Below are positions 16,546-25,911 of a stretch of 64,000 nucleotides of DNA, one piece after another. Location of the stretch: positions 1 to 64,000 of the forward strand of contig CAXPOZ010000002.1 in the NCBI GenBank assembly GCA_964219355.1, written 5' to 3'. The number at the start of each line of letters is the position of its first letter. Position 1 is the first letter of the stretch. This stretch comes from Parvularcula sp964219355 (lineage in GTDB: Bacteria; Pseudomonadota; Alphaproteobacteria; Caulobacterales; Parvularculaceae). The notes under the pieces were generated by a model. The model saw only the letters and a program-made list of their open reading frames with translations, ran no database searches and was not told the DNA's origin. The position numbers were made by a program, and so were the translations under genes.

Positions 16546-17666
16546 TGGCTCTCAAGTCGGGAGAGGAGGGCTTCAAGCTCACTGCCGTCATCAACAAAAA
16601 CCGTGGACGGTGTATCCGCAACGTTTTGACGCAAAGGGGCGATGCCCCCGGCCATCAGCTCTTCAAGAAGGGGCGGCAGGGTTTCTTCGACGGGTTCAGG
16701 GATAACACGGCCAGTGCCGACACGCTCGATCCACCGAGCCATCTCTGTACCCTGCGGGACAATCGCGGGCACGCCATAATAGCCGCCCTCATATAGCCTG
16801 TTGGCAAGCGCCCAACTTGAATTGCCAATCGCAACCGGCCCGCCGCGTGACTGGAAATAATCCCCTGACCAGACGATATCGATATCGCCATAGACCTTCG
16901 GCAGGTCGATGGGTGAGGTATACCGTCCGTAAGCGGTCATATGCGGCGTACGCGACACTGCCTCTTCGAAATCAGGCAGTTGGTCAGCTGCATGTACGCC
17001 ATGCAGGATCACCTCTATACGGCCCTCAAAGGCTTTGGCGATCTCCTGCAACATAGCGAAGGATCGGGCGCAGCGAAGGACACCGACCCAGCCAAGCCGC
17101 AGCGGTCCGTCACGCAGCGGCGTTGCGGGACGCGGCGGCAGTCCCTCAAGCGGCAGCTTGTTCTCGATCAGCGCGACATCTGGGTGGCCGGGATGCACCC
17201 GGTCAAAATATTCCCGCTCATAAGCAGGAGAGGAGGTCACGATCATCGAGACATTGCGCATCAAGCGCCGCTCAATTTTGCGCAACATCTCGTATGGCGC
17301 ACCTTTATTGGTCAGCATCCGGTGGATATCGAGCGTCTCATAGATCACGGGTGCATGGCTGCGCGCATCGCGGCGGGCGGCGATGGCGACTGTCAGCATG
17401 TCGAGATTGCGGGCCCAGAAAAGATCCGTTCCCTGAAGGCGAGCATGCTGCTTACAACGCTTGATCGCGCCGCGGACGGCCCATGCCCGGTGAAAGAGTT
17501 TGGCATCATAGGTCTGCCCAAGATCGATATTCTTCCAGCCTCGGTCCTTGGCTTCGTCGCGCCGCATGGTGAAGGCTGTGACCTCGTGGCCGAGCCGTTC
17601 CATCATGCCGATCCGCCGAGCCAGCATGGTGTCCGCTGCATCATGGCCGAAAACGGCAATCCTCAC
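16542..17666 (-). CDS. exoL: Glycosyltransferase, ExoL-like
   Basis: A 374-residue protein with a two-domain GT-B plan. The N-terminal half runs from MRIAVFGHDAADTMLARR to the linker; the C-terminal half begins at LRLGWVGVLRCARSFAM and has EGGYYGVPAIVPQGTEMARW near 305, where nucleotide-sugar-binding residues lie in GT4-like enzymes. In succinoglycan synthesis ExoL adds the third sugar. It starts with GTG directly after the exoA stop (no gap) and overlaps exoM by four bases, a tight operon. Family membership is good; the linkage is inferred. Confidence 0.75.
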   Translation of the reverse strand: MRIAVFGHDAADTMLARRIGMMERLGHEVTAFTMRRDEAKDRGWKNIDLGQTYDAKLFHRAWAVRGAIKRCKQHARLQGTDLFWARNLDMLTVAIAARRDARSHAPVIYETLDIHRMLTNKGAPYEMLRKIERRLMRNVSMIVTSSPAYEREYFDRVHPGHPDVALIENKLPLEGLPPRPATPLRDGPLRLGWVGVLRCARSFAMLQEIAKAFEGRIEVILHGVHAADQLPDFEEAVSRTPHMTAYGRYTSPIDLPKVYGDIDIVWSGDYFQSRGGPVAIGNSSWALANRLYEGGYYGVPAIVPQGTEMARWIERVGTGRVIPEPVEETLPPLLEELMAGGIAPLRQNVADTPSTVFVDDGSELEALLSRLESQ

Positions 17667-18689
17667 TTAACGCCTCCGCATCGGGACGATCATCTCCCGA
17701 ATGAACCCCAGCCCCCAACCGGTGTGCATGATCGCAAGGACCAGCGGCGCCATCAGCCCGCAACGCGTGCGGTTCTTCAGCGCCGCCCATATCCCGGCAC
17801 CGATGATCGTTGTGCCATAGACGATGGGGTAAGCGGTCGCCCATTTTGTCATGGTCAGAATGGCGCCTGAATACATCATGGCAAGTACATGCAGGACTGG
17901 GATCAATTGCCTGATGCGCGGCGTGACAAGATGCTTGCGGATATGATCCGCGCGGCCCCGGCCATAGCGCCAATATTGCGTCCAGAGTGACCTCGGCGTT
18001 TTACGGACGAAATAGTCGAGCCGAATACCGGCATCGAGCCAGATCTTGCCGCCATCTGCGCGCAGGCGAGTGTCATATTCCGCATCCTGATTGGCAAGCA
18101 TCGCCTCGTCATAGCCGCCGAGCTTCACGAACCGCGTTCGCCAAAAGGCGGCATGGTGGCCGTGATCTACAAAACCGGATTTCCGACCACCCCGGTGGGC
18201 CGATCCGCCTGAGCCGAGCGGGGTATCAACGATCATCGCATTGGCGCGCTCAAAACAGCCGGCATCTTCCGTATGGACTGCATCCATCGGTACGACGACG
18301 CTGTCGGCGCCCATCTCGATAAGTTTTTGACCTAATGAAAGAGCATACCCCTCTGGGTAGACCGCATGCGCATCACAACGGATCAGAATATCTCGCTTGC
18401 CGTCCGCAATCTGGCTCGCCTGATTTATAGCAGCGGCCTGATTGCGGCGGGAGTTGTGGTGCAAGGAGAGATTTTGATGTTTCGCCGCGAGAAGCGCGAC
18501 GATCTCGCGTGTGCCGTCATCACTGCCGCCATCGAGAACGAGGAATTGCATATTCTCATTTCCCTTCATCAGGGAGGTGAGGCAGGCCGCGATGGTTGAA
18601 GATTCATTAAGAGTCGGTACCGCCACGACGATCCGCCGGGCGAGCGCGTCGACATTTGCGACGGCATCTGACTTCAGAACCAACTCCAT
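17667..18689 (-). CDS. exoA: Family 2 glycosyltransferase, ExoA-like
   Basis: A 340-residue protein. The GT-A domain (about 18-240) begins VVAVPTLNESSTIAACL and holds LVLDGGSDDGT, the metal site LIRCDAHAVYP near residue 105, and AMLANQDAEYDTRLRADGG near 215. Two or three C-terminal helices anchor it in the membrane. This matches ExoA, which adds the first glucose to the lipid-linked galactose of succinoglycan. It is the first gene of exoA-exoL-exoM, and its promoter lies in the 93 bases shared with the divergent exoQ-like gene. Confidence 0.84.
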   Translation of the reverse strand: MELVLKSDAVANVDALARRIVVAVPTLNESSTIAACLTSLMKGNENMQFLVLDGGSDDGTREIVALLAAKHQNLSLHHNSRRNQAAAINQASQIADGKRDILIRCDAHAVYPEGYALSLGQKLIEMGADSVVVPMDAVHTEDAGCFERANAMIVDTPLGSGGSAHRGGRKSGFVDHGHHAAFWRTRFVKLGGYDEAMLANQDAEYDTRLRADGGKIWLDAGIRLDYFVRKTPRSLWTQYWRYGRGRADHIRKHLVTPRIRQLIPVLHVLAMMYSGAILTMTKWATAYPIVYGTTIIGAGIWAALKNRTRCGLMAPLVLAIMHTGWGLGFIREMIVPMRRR

Positions 18690-18782
18690 GATTCATGTTT
18701 AAAACGAATTAGTTAGGAAAAACGTCAACATTGAGCCCAAAGCCTCGCCAATGGCGTGAATTTTGCGGAAGAAATACCCGTG

Positions 18783-20075
18783 ATGAGCCAGTCTGCCCCG
18801 TTTTCGGCCTATGCCGCCCCCAACTCGCCGGTTTCCGCGCGGATTTCTCTGCAGCCAGGCAGAGGAAATCTGCTCGATGAGCTGATGGCGATGGGTGCAT
18901 TTGTCATTATGCCGCTCGGTTTTCCGATGGCGCAGCCGCTCCGGTTGCCTTTCACCATTCTCCTCATCCTCTGGTTAGGGATGAATTGGCGCTCAATCCT
19001 GCCGGTCGTCCGCAAGGGCTGGCCGCTTTTCGTTCTACCCGTTCTGTGCCTGCTCTCTGCTCTCTGGGCGGACAATATGATGGTGGCGATCAGGTACGGG
19101 GCGCTCTTCTCGCTCGCCATGCTGTTTGCCGCAGGGGTGGCAAGCCGCCTCGATGCGCGGCAGGTGGCGGTTGCTATTGTCTGCGGGCAAGGAATGCTGG
19201 CGGTCGCCTCGGCGCTAACCGGCACACGCGAATGGATTGGCGGGGCCGATGGAGGCTTCGCCCTGATCGGGGTTTTTCCGCATAAGAACATTCTCGCTCA
19301 GCATATGGTGATCTTAAGCATTGCGGCCCTGTCTGTAACGCTCTCCAGCCAATGCCGGCCTGTCCTGCGGTTATTGTCGGCTTGCATTCTTGCGGTGGCG
19401 CTGGGCCTGATCGCGCAGGCGCTCTCAGCGACGGCAATCCTACTCCTTGCTGGCGCCATCCCGCTCGGTCTCGGCCTCGTGCTGATCTGGCGCCCTGCCG
19501 TGCATATCAGGGGCCTTCGTCCTGCACTTGTCCTTGGCGGCATTGCAGTCATGACGTTCGGCCTTCTCGTCTTGACCAATTTCTACGGGGTCAATCTGAT
19601 CGAGGATACGCTTGGCGCCTTCGGAAAAGACCAGTCCCTCACGGGACGGACGGTTATCTGGGCGGCCGGGAATGAAGCGATCTCAAAACACCCGCTACTC
19701 GGGGTGGGGGCTGGAAATTTCTGGCTCGCGGATAACTTCACCGCCGTGCGCCTTGCGGATCAGTTCTACAGCTCAGACGGCCAGTTCCGGTTCCACAATG
19801 CCTATTATGAGACGACTGTGCATCTGGGTCTCATCGGACTTCTGGCGGCTATCTATACCTATGTGCGCGGGGGCATGTTGACGTTCGGCTCGTGGTGGCG
19901 AAATCAGGAGCGAGCAGATATTTTCTTTCTACTGATTGTCGTCGTGCTGTTGATCCGTAGCTTCACAGAGTCAGAGCTTTTCTATGCGCTGGCGCTCGGG
20001 CCGATGCTGTTCTGGACGGCGGCATTCACCAGCCTTATGGAAAAGCCGTCTCAGGGCCGTCCGGCAATCAGCTAA
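18783..20075 (+). CDS. exoQ: O-antigen ligase/ExoQ-like polysaccharide polymerase
   Basis: A 430-residue membrane protein with about eleven helices. It carries the Wzy_C/ligase-type motifs: GVFPHKNILAQHM near 165 and the periplasmic loop with SLTGRTVIWAAGNEAISKHPLLGVGAGNFW split around residues 285-315, followed by HNAYYETTVHLGLIGLL. This corresponds to ExoQ, which polymerises the succinoglycan repeat. The ATG at 18783 has GGAAGA upstream; a GTG at 18756 is possible. It diverges from exoA and overlaps the next convergent gene by 8 bases. Polymerase or ligase cannot be separated from sequence alone, but the context favours polymerase. Confidence 0.78.
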   Translation: MSQSAPFSAYAAPNSPVSARISLQPGRGNLLDELMAMGAFVIMPLGFPMAQPLRLPFTILLILWLGMNWRSILPVVRKGWPLFVLPVLCLLSALWADNMMVAIRYGALFSLAMLFAAGVASRLDARQVAVAIVCGQGMLAVASALTGTREWIGGADGGFALIGVFPHKNILAQHMVILSIAALSVTLSSQCRPVLRLLSACILAVALGLIAQALSATAILLLAGAIPLGLGLVLIWRPAVHIRGLRPALVLGGIAVMTFGLLVLTNFYGVNLIEDTLGAFGKDQSLTGRTVIWAAGNEAISKHPLLGVGAGNFWLADNFTAVRLADQFYSSDGQFRFHNAYYETTVHLGLIGLLAAIYTYVRGGMLTFGSWWRNQERADIFFLLIVVVLLIRSFTESELFYALALGPMLFWTAAFTSLMEKPSQGRPAIS

Positions 20076-20556
20076 GCGACGCCTTGTCCAGCCACTGCTC
20101 TTCGATCAGGCGGCGGAATTTCTCGCCCTCCATCGCATAGCGGTTCTGGATGAAGCCGCGTTTGACGACGGGGCGGGCACCGTCCGTATCGACATAGGAA
20201 ATCCGCAAACCCCCTGGCATCGGGGAGACCGATTTCACCTGGCTCCAGTCAACGTGGAAATGGGTCAGGCCCGCATGTTGGTCGAGGCCGGTGTCATCCC
20301 ATTTCAGGCAGTTCCAGCCCGGCATGGTCCCGGCCACCAGCATGGCCGCAGCAAGGAATGTCAACGCGGCCAGCACATCGCCAGAAACTTCCATGCCGCC
20401 ATAAACCTTGCCGGCAAGAAGCATCAGCTCGGCGACGACGATGGTCGCGGCACTGATGGCGAATGGTGAAAACCAGAAACGGGCAATCAGCTTGTTGAAC
20501 ATGGCCGCACTTGTTTCCGGCGGCAGATCTTCAATATTGATGCTAGTCGAAGACAT
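20068..20556 (-). CDS. Small membrane protein with PH-like C-terminal domain
   Basis: A 162-residue protein. Two transmembrane helices (about 31-55 and 60-84) precede a cytoplasmic beta-rich domain with WDDTGLDQHAG and FHVDWSQVKSV, the pattern of bacterial PH-like modules. It ends in RRLIEEQWL. I do not recognise a named family. The ATG at 20556 is favoured over 20574 by a GGGAT just upstream. It lies 18 bases downstream of hisI on the same strand and may be co-transcribed. Confidence 0.6.
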   Translation of the reverse strand: MSSTSINIEDLPPETSAAMFNKLIARFWFSPFAISAATIVVAELMLLAGKVYGGMEVSGDVLAALTFLAAAMLVAGTMPGWNCLKWDDTGLDQHAGLTHFHVDWSQVKSVSPMPGGLRISYVDTDGARPVVKRGFIQNRYAMEGEKFRRLIEEQWLDKASLS

Positions 20557-20592
20557 TTGATCCCATACTCCCACGCTGGATCGATCTTCTAC

Positions 20593-20994
20593 CTACTCCA
20601 CATCCATGAATCTTAGCTGAACAGTCCCGTTCAATTCTTTGCTTTCGGGGTCATCTGTGACGAGTTTGCGGTAAAAGCAGCTCTGCCGCCCCGTGTGACA
20701 GGCGGGGCCTCGTTGCCGGACACGCAGAAGCAACGTGTCCTGATCGCAATCGATCAGGATTTCCGCGAGCTCCTGTAAGTTTCCAGAGGTCGCGCCCTTG
20801 TGCCAGATTTCCGCCCGCGAGCGGGACCAGTAATGGACTTCACCTGTCGCAAGCGTCCGCTTCAGCGCCTCTTCGTTCATATAAGCGAGCATCAGGACCT
20901 CGCCTGTCTCCGCATCAACCGCGATGGCGGGGAGGAGCCCGTCCGGCCCGAATTTCGGGGTGAACGCCGTAGTTTCGTCGCGAGGGTCTGCCAT
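20593..20994 (-). CDS. hisI: Phosphoribosyl-AMP cyclohydrolase
   Basis: A 133-residue enzyme for the third step of histidine biosynthesis, opening the adenine ring of PR-AMP. The active-site motifs are intact: TGEVHYWSRSR, the magnesium site DCDQDT near residue 85, and the zinc ligands in GPACHTGRQSCFYR near 100. It is the stand-alone form without the HisE domain. Other his genes are not nearby. Confidence 0.96.
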   Translation of the reverse strand: MADPRDETTAFTPKFGPDGLLPAIAVDAETGEVLMLAYMNEEALKRTLATGEVHYWSRSRAEIWHKGATSGNLQELAEILIDCDQDTLLLRVRQRGPACHTGRQSCFYRKLVTDDPESKELNGTVQLRFMDVE

Positions 20995-21035
20995 GGGACC
21001 CGCTCTAGCCGAGCGAAGACGGAAAGTAGAGCGCC

Positions 21036-21923
21036 TTATCCGCCAATCTCTTCCTCGATGCCGCTCCAGTAGTTTTTCGCGATCGGCAGGTTTTGTCCTG
21101 TCTTCAGGATAACGCGCCGGCCCTGTCCGCCATTCGCACGGATCGACTCCACGGCAGAGGCCCGGACGTAATGCGATCGATGGATCTGGATGAACCCGGC
21201 ATCCGCATACTGCTCAATGAAGCTCGACAGGGTGGAACGGTGGAGGTGCGTGCGTTCAGCACAGATCAGTTCGACATAATTGCTTTGCGCCGAGACGGCG
21301 AGAATGTCGTCGATTTCGATATAGTCGATACGGCCAGCAGATTTGACGGCGACACGTGTTGGACTGGACGACTCGGGAGGTGGTGTTCTCACCCTTTGGC
21401 CAAGGGCAAGGCCCGAGAGATAAATCGTCCCGAAAAGGATCGTATCCCAGGCCCAGTCGATGAGTTGTAATGACTTCAGAACTTCACCGGCTGTTTGGCC
21501 CATCAGTGGCGCATAAAAGAGCAAAACATAGGCAAAGATGATCACAAGGCTGGTCAGGATCGAGCCTATGGCAACGAGGACAATTGTGCGCAGTCGGCTG
21601 CCTTCCATGCCAAGATCCCGCGCAATGGCGAAATTGAGCGGCCCGAGAAACAGCCAGCAGAAAAAGCCGAGACCATAGAATTTGAAGGCGCGCAGATAAG
21701 TCACTTCGCGTCCGGCCCTGTTCATGTCGACATAGGTAAAGGCAGAGAGCAGGCCGACGAAAACAAGCCAGATCAACCCGACGACGAGTGCGACACGCAT
21801 AGCGTCCTGCCAGCGCCGAGGCATGGAGTTGAGGCCAGGGAAAACCATGCTCCTCAACTTGCCGAATTCCACCTGATTGAGAAGATGGGGGGAGGTAGTG
21901 ATCAGGTTTTTTCCGTCCCGCAA
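21036..21923 (-). CDS. Membrane-bound LytTR-type transcriptional regulator
   Basis: A 295-residue protein. Four transmembrane helices (about 43-63, 83-103, 115-140 and 158-178) precede a C-terminal LytTR DNA-binding domain (about 198-290): YIEIDDILAVSAQSNYVEL, then RSTLSSFIEQ and FIQIHRSHYVR. LytTR domains bind paired 9-base direct repeats. There is no receiver domain, so activation probably goes through the membrane part or a partner. Similar genes in alphaproteobacteria often sit alone, as this one does; the target is unknown. Confidence 0.85.
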   Translation of the reverse strand: MRDGKNLITTSPHLLNQVEFGKLRSMVFPGLNSMPRRWQDAMRVALVVGLIWLVFVGLLSAFTYVDMNRAGREVTYLRAFKFYGLGFFCWLFLGPLNFAIARDLGMEGSRLRTIVLVAIGSILTSLVIIFAYVLLFYAPLMGQTAGEVLKSLQLIDWAWDTILFGTIYLSGLALGQRVRTPPPESSSPTRVAVKSAGRIDYIEIDDILAVSAQSNYVELICAERTHLHRSTLSSFIEQYADAGFIQIHRSHYVRASAVESIRANGGQGRRVILKTGQNLPIAKNYWSGIEEEIGG

Positions 21924-22040
21924 AGCTGTCCATTCGTCCCAGCGCCTTGTTCTACCGTCCCTAATCAGCTTGCCGCCTCTAGTCAGGCCGGCAGCACAGG
22001 AGGAGATTGAAGAGGCGAAACGACAGCTTCCGGGTTCATC

Positions 22041-22625
22041 ATGTCCCTTCTCTCTTCGTCACTACTGGTCTCTCTCCTCGCGCTAGGCGCGCAACCCTCA
22101 GACGATTTTGCGCCGCCTTGCGAGAAGGCGCCCTACACCCAGTTCGATATGTGGGTGGGAGAGTGGGTTGCCTTCGATTGGGAGACGGGTGTCGTTCAAG
22201 GCATCGACCGTATCAGGAAGATCAACAATGACTGCGTCATTCATCAGGAATGGCAGCAGATGACGGATAGGTATCGTACTGCCGGGGCGCCCTATCGCTA
22301 TGGCGGGATCTCGTTCAGCTACCCGTTGCCAGGCGGCGGCTGGAAACAGGTCTGGCTCGGCAATGGCGGTTGGCCGATCGAGCTTACAGGCAAGCTTGAT
22401 GAGGACGGAGTGATGACTCTGTCGACTGCGGAATTTGACACGCCGGACGGCAAGATCGGCAAGCGAACCTGGCGCTGGGCGCGTCAGGAGGATGGCTCGC
22501 TCCATTCTTGGGGAGAGTTCGTCTCGAAGGACCCTGAAGGGGAGTGGAGCGCGCCGCAGATCGTCTGGAATCTTCGTTATGTCCGCCATGCGGATGCACC
22601 AGAGCTTGGGGCGGTATCACAGTGA
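22041..22625 (+). CDS. Secreted protein, lipocalin-like, unknown function
   Basis: A 194-residue protein with a signal peptide (residues 1-18). The mature part begins CEKAPYTQFDMWVGEWV and continues as beta strands typical of the DUF1579 or lipocalin-like type of small barrel: VIHQEWQQM, GGISFSYP, KIGKRTWRW. A binding role for a small hydrophobic ligand is possible but unproven. A decayed partial copy of this gene lies downstream at 22797-22900, so the gene was once duplicated in tandem. Confidence 0.65.
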   Translation: MSLLSSSLLVSLLALGAQPSDDFAPPCEKAPYTQFDMWVGEWVAFDWETGVVQGIDRIRKINNDCVIHQEWQQMTDRYRTAGAPYRYGGISFSYPLPGGGWKQVWLGNGGWPIELTGKLDEDGVMTLSTAEFDTPDGKIGKRTWRWARQEDGSLHSWGEFVSKDPEGEWSAPQIVWNLRYVRHADAPELGAVSQ

Positions 22626-22796
22626 TACTGCCCGACCAGTTCGGCCTCGCCGCCGCTCTGTCCCGGAGGGAAGGAGATCTCGTTTCGCCGTTCCCGTCTT
22701 CCAAGACGTCAGGGGACACTTTCTCCGACCTGAACAGGCAGGGTTAAACTTACGATCCAAGGCTGGCGAGGCCGAAACCTGCATGAGGGGCCGAAA

Positions 22797-22900
22797 GAGC
22801 TTCTAGGCAAGCTGGGTGCTGAGGGGAGGGATACGACGGATCTGACGTGCCGGATGGGGTGATCGGGAAGCGTACATGGCGCTATCTCCGCCGGGCCGAT
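22797..22900 (+). pseudogene. Decayed partial duplicate of the gene at 22041-22625
   Basis: The stretch aligns with 22380-22500 of the intact gene. GAGCTTCTAGGCAAGCT matches GAGCTTACAGGCAAGCT, and further on GTGATCGGGAAGCGTACATGG matches the KIGKRTW codons. Identity is roughly three quarters by eye, with a deletion of about 12 bases; the translated match is PDGVIGKRTWRY against PDGKIGKRTWRW. There is no start, and the frame is broken. Confidence 0.65.
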
Positions 22901-22941
22901 GCGCTTAACCTCACTGCAACAAGACATTGAGGGAGGTCACA

Positions 22942-23655
22942 TTGAAACTACTTTTATCCGGTCTCGTGCTCGTCTCGAGTATCGGCTCAATGGCGAAAGC
23001 GGAAGAGCTGAGTTTTGCGCGCGAATTTGTGCCTGTCGGAAAAGCTGTTTTCCAGCTTGTTCAGGAAGACGAAGTCCGGGGGCAGATGACATACGCCACC
23101 CGTTTTGAAGACGGGCTCTATGTCATCGATGAAACGACGGTGATGCGGCCAGACATTCAGGAAACCGGCACGATCATTCTTGATGCGGAGAGCTTTCTGC
23201 CGCGCCGGGAAATCATCGACGGAGATTTCTCCGGTTCCATCATTGATGCAGATCTTTCCTTCAGTAACGGGACAGTCACTGGAGAATACCGGCTCAAACG
23301 ACCGGGCGATCTTGAAAAGCGGGTTGTTCCTTTCGAGAAAGAGGCGCCAGAGGGCCTCCTCTCGCGGGCATCACTATTTGGCCTTACCGCGGCCCTGCCT
23401 CTCGATGAGGGGCATCGTTTCACTTTTCCCTGGTTCAGTTCCCTCTCAGGGGCGATCGAGGAGGTGACCCTGGAAGTGACGGGCAGGGTGAGTGTTGCAA
23501 TCCCGGCTGGCGAGGCCGAGGCCTTCCGCATAGAGGTGCAGGACGTCACGCCCGAAAATGTGATCTATGTTTCGGTCGACACGCGCGAGGTTCTCCGCAT
23601 TGATGTGCCAAGCCTCGACATGCGGTTCGAACGCCTTCCGCCAGATACGGAGTAA
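22942..23655 (+). CDS. Secreted DUF3108-like protein
   Basis: A 237-residue protein. A TTG start at 22942 is chosen because GGGAGG lies five bases upstream and the product begins with a proper signal peptide (cleavage near MAKA-EE, residue 20). The mature part is a beta-rich domain with the pattern YVIDETTVM, FLPRREIIDG and a late LRIDVPSLDM, which resembles DUF3108-type outer-membrane or periplasmic proteins. The function is unknown. It follows the decayed copy of the lipocalin-like gene. Confidence 0.62.
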   Translation: MKLLLSGLVLVSSIGSMAKAEELSFAREFVPVGKAVFQLVQEDEVRGQMTYATRFEDGLYVIDETTVMRPDIQETGTIILDAESFLPRREIIDGDFSGSIIDADLSFSNGTVTGEYRLKRPGDLEKRVVPFEKEAPEGLLSRASLFGLTAALPLDEGHRFTFPWFSSLSGAIEEVTLEVTGRVSVAIPAGEAEAFRIEVQDVTPENVIYVSVDTREVLRIDVPSLDMRFERLPPDTE

Positions 23656-23693
23656 AACCTGCCGCTCTCTGGCGTGTTGGGATGGAGATTGTT

Positions 23694-25673
23694 TTACTGA
23701 CGGATGGCGGAGAGCTTGGTCTCGATTGCGCGGGCGAGCTTTCCTTCATCCACAGGCTTTGTGAGAATGGTAAGGTCCGGATACTCGGCAAGCTTGCCGG
23801 TCAGCTCCGAATAACCCGTGGCGAAGATGACTGGAACGCCTCTGGCGATCAGGTTCTCCGCAATCGGAATGGACGATTCGCCATGCAGGTTCGCATCCAG
23901 CAGTGCGAGGTCAGGCGTTCCTGTCTCAATTGCTTTCATCGTCTCTTCGAACGTACCGAAACATCCGAATATGTCGTAATTCATTGAGGTCATCATGGAT
24001 TCGATATCCATGGCGACAATCGCTTCATCCTCAGCAATCAGGATCCTGATTGTGTCAGGGGCGGCGGGCGCCTGACGGGTCTCCCGATCACGTCTCTCTG
24101 CCTGCGGATTGAGGGGGAATTCGATCCGGCAGGTAAAGCCGGTCTCATGGATGGTCTGGTTGATTTCGCCCTGCAACTGGTTCGAGACGATCCGATCAAG
24201 AAGGATCGAGCCAAAGCCATTGCCCTTCGCATCGGACTGTTTCTTTGTCATCCAGGTTTCAACCCAGTCAAAATTCAGCCTGTCTTCTGAGATCACCCAG
24301 CTGATTTTCAACTCGCCCGAAGGATCGCTGAGCGCGCCGTGCTTGGAGGCGTTCGTCGCAAGCTCGTGAATGACAAGCTCCGTAGTCTGCGCAAATTCCG
24401 GGCGAAGCTGGATATTCGGGCCCTCAAGCGTGGCGATTTTAGAATTCTCGGCTGCAAAAATGTCGAGCTCCTGCTCAATCAATGTCTTCAGGCTGACGCG
24501 CTGCCAGTGCTCGGTGGCGAGAAGCTTGTGCGCACGGCCAAGCGCAGCAAAGCGCGACTCGATCTTTTGTTTGTAGTCTTCAATCGTGCTGGCGCGGGTG
24601 AGACGTGCAACCGATTGCGCAACGGCCAAGGCATTGCGTGCCCGATGGTCAATCTCGCGTATCATGATGTGTTCGCGCTCAGCGTTCCGGATGCGCTCGA
24701 TCCAGTGCTCTGTGCGCTCCAACAGTTCTTCCGCCGTCGAGATGTCAATCTCGTTCCAGTCGCGGGGCGTTTGCTTGCTGAGGAGAATGACGCTGGTCAG
24801 AACGCCATTCGTCCGTTTCGGGATAGCCAGCAGTGCTGCGATTCCGTTCTGGTCGAGGAATTCGAAATGGATATTTTTGTCATTATGGTGATGAATATCA
24901 TCCAGCTTGACGATGTGGCCATTGCGCATCTCTGACGCGATCCAGTCCCCCCAGTCAGAAAGATTTTGCTCGACATTGAGGCGATCCTGTCCCTCCGTGC
25001 ACCACTCTTGTGTGATGCTGGTCGTCTCTTCGCCGGAATCCAGATCAAGGATCGCGGCTCTGTCGATGCCGATTGTTGTGCCGATCAGGTCAAGCGCTGT
25101 TTGGTACGTCAGTTCCAGATCAGTGCAATTGCGTAACGCATCGTTCAGCTTCAGGATGGCTTTGTCCTTACGCTGAATGAGAATATTGGTGGTCGTCTCA
25201 TGCCCTGAATTGAAGATGCCGACGATCAGGCCGTCATCATTCCGAATGGGCGTGAAATTATAGGTCCAATAGGTCTCTTCAGGCACGCCATATCGTGTCA
25301 TCGGCAGGAACTGGTCGGCCATGCTGACGCCGCTGCCGGTTTCGATCACCTTGTGGAACTGCGGCTCGATGATATCCCAGATGTCTGGCCAGACTTCCTT
25401 TGCCGGCGCCCCCAGAGAGGCGGGGTGGCGAGGTCCCGGAATGGGCGCCCACGCATCATTGTAAAGAAGCCGGAGCTCATTCCCCCAATAGATCGCAGTC
25501 GGATAAGCAGAATTGAGCGCGATGCCGAGCGCGGATCGCAAAGATGCGGGCCAGTTCTCCGGCACGCCCAATGGATGGTTCTTCCAGTCCATCTCGCGGA
25601 TCCGGCGGGCCATTTCGCCATCGCCTGAAAGAAAGCTGAGCTTGCCGTGATTGGCTGCCTGCCGTCTCAGCAT
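23694..25673 (-). CDS. HWE-family hybrid sensor histidine kinase with receiver domain
   Basis: A 659-residue protein from ATG 25673; a TTG at 25781 would add 36 residues. Domains in order: a PAS-type sensor (about 10-165; NHPLGVPENWPASLRSAL), a GAF domain (about 170-325), an HWE kinase core (about 335-510) with phospho-acceptor His343 in REIDHRARNALAVAQS and ATP-binding HELATNASKHGAL, then a receiver (about 535-659) with acidic pocket AEDEAIVAMD and phospho-site Asp593 in LALLDANL. No transmembrane segment is present, so it is cytosolic. Family members often sense light or redox state, but the PAS lacks the flavin-binding NCRFL cysteine motif, so the signal is unknown. Confidence 0.9.
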   Translation of the reverse strand: MLRRQAANHGKLSFLSGDGEMARRIREMDWKNHPLGVPENWPASLRSALGIALNSAYPTAIYWGNELRLLYNDAWAPIPGPRHPASLGAPAKEVWPDIWDIIEPQFHKVIETGSGVSMADQFLPMTRYGVPEETYWTYNFTPIRNDDGLIVGIFNSGHETTTNILIQRKDKAILKLNDALRNCTDLELTYQTALDLIGTTIGIDRAAILDLDSGEETTSITQEWCTEGQDRLNVEQNLSDWGDWIASEMRNGHIVKLDDIHHHNDKNIHFEFLDQNGIAALLAIPKRTNGVLTSVILLSKQTPRDWNEIDISTAEELLERTEHWIERIRNAEREHIMIREIDHRARNALAVAQSVARLTRASTIEDYKQKIESRFAALGRAHKLLATEHWQRVSLKTLIEQELDIFAAENSKIATLEGPNIQLRPEFAQTTELVIHELATNASKHGALSDPSGELKISWVISEDRLNFDWVETWMTKKQSDAKGNGFGSILLDRIVSNQLQGEINQTIHETGFTCRIEFPLNPQAERRDRETRQAPAAPDTIRILIAEDEAIVAMDIESMMTSMNYDIFGCFGTFEETMKAIETGTPDLALLDANLHGESSIPIAENLIARGVPVIFATGYSELTGKLAEYPDLTILTKPVDEGKLARAIETKLSAIRQ

Positions 25674-25911
25674 GTGCACCGCCCGTTCTGACGGGAGCCC
25701 GTCACGACAATGATTTTCTCCCGACGACTGCGGGGAGGAAAGTGTCCAATCATGAAGTTTGTGCCTGCTTTTACCGCCCAAAACACATGGTGCCGGTAAC
25801 GAAACGCGGCCCGGTGAATTCGGTTGCAGGTGCAGGCGAAAATTTTGCGCCTGTCGGACAAGTGGCCCCCTGAGCAGGGCTTCGGGGGCTCACATGCCAG
25901 AAATGGTCTGC

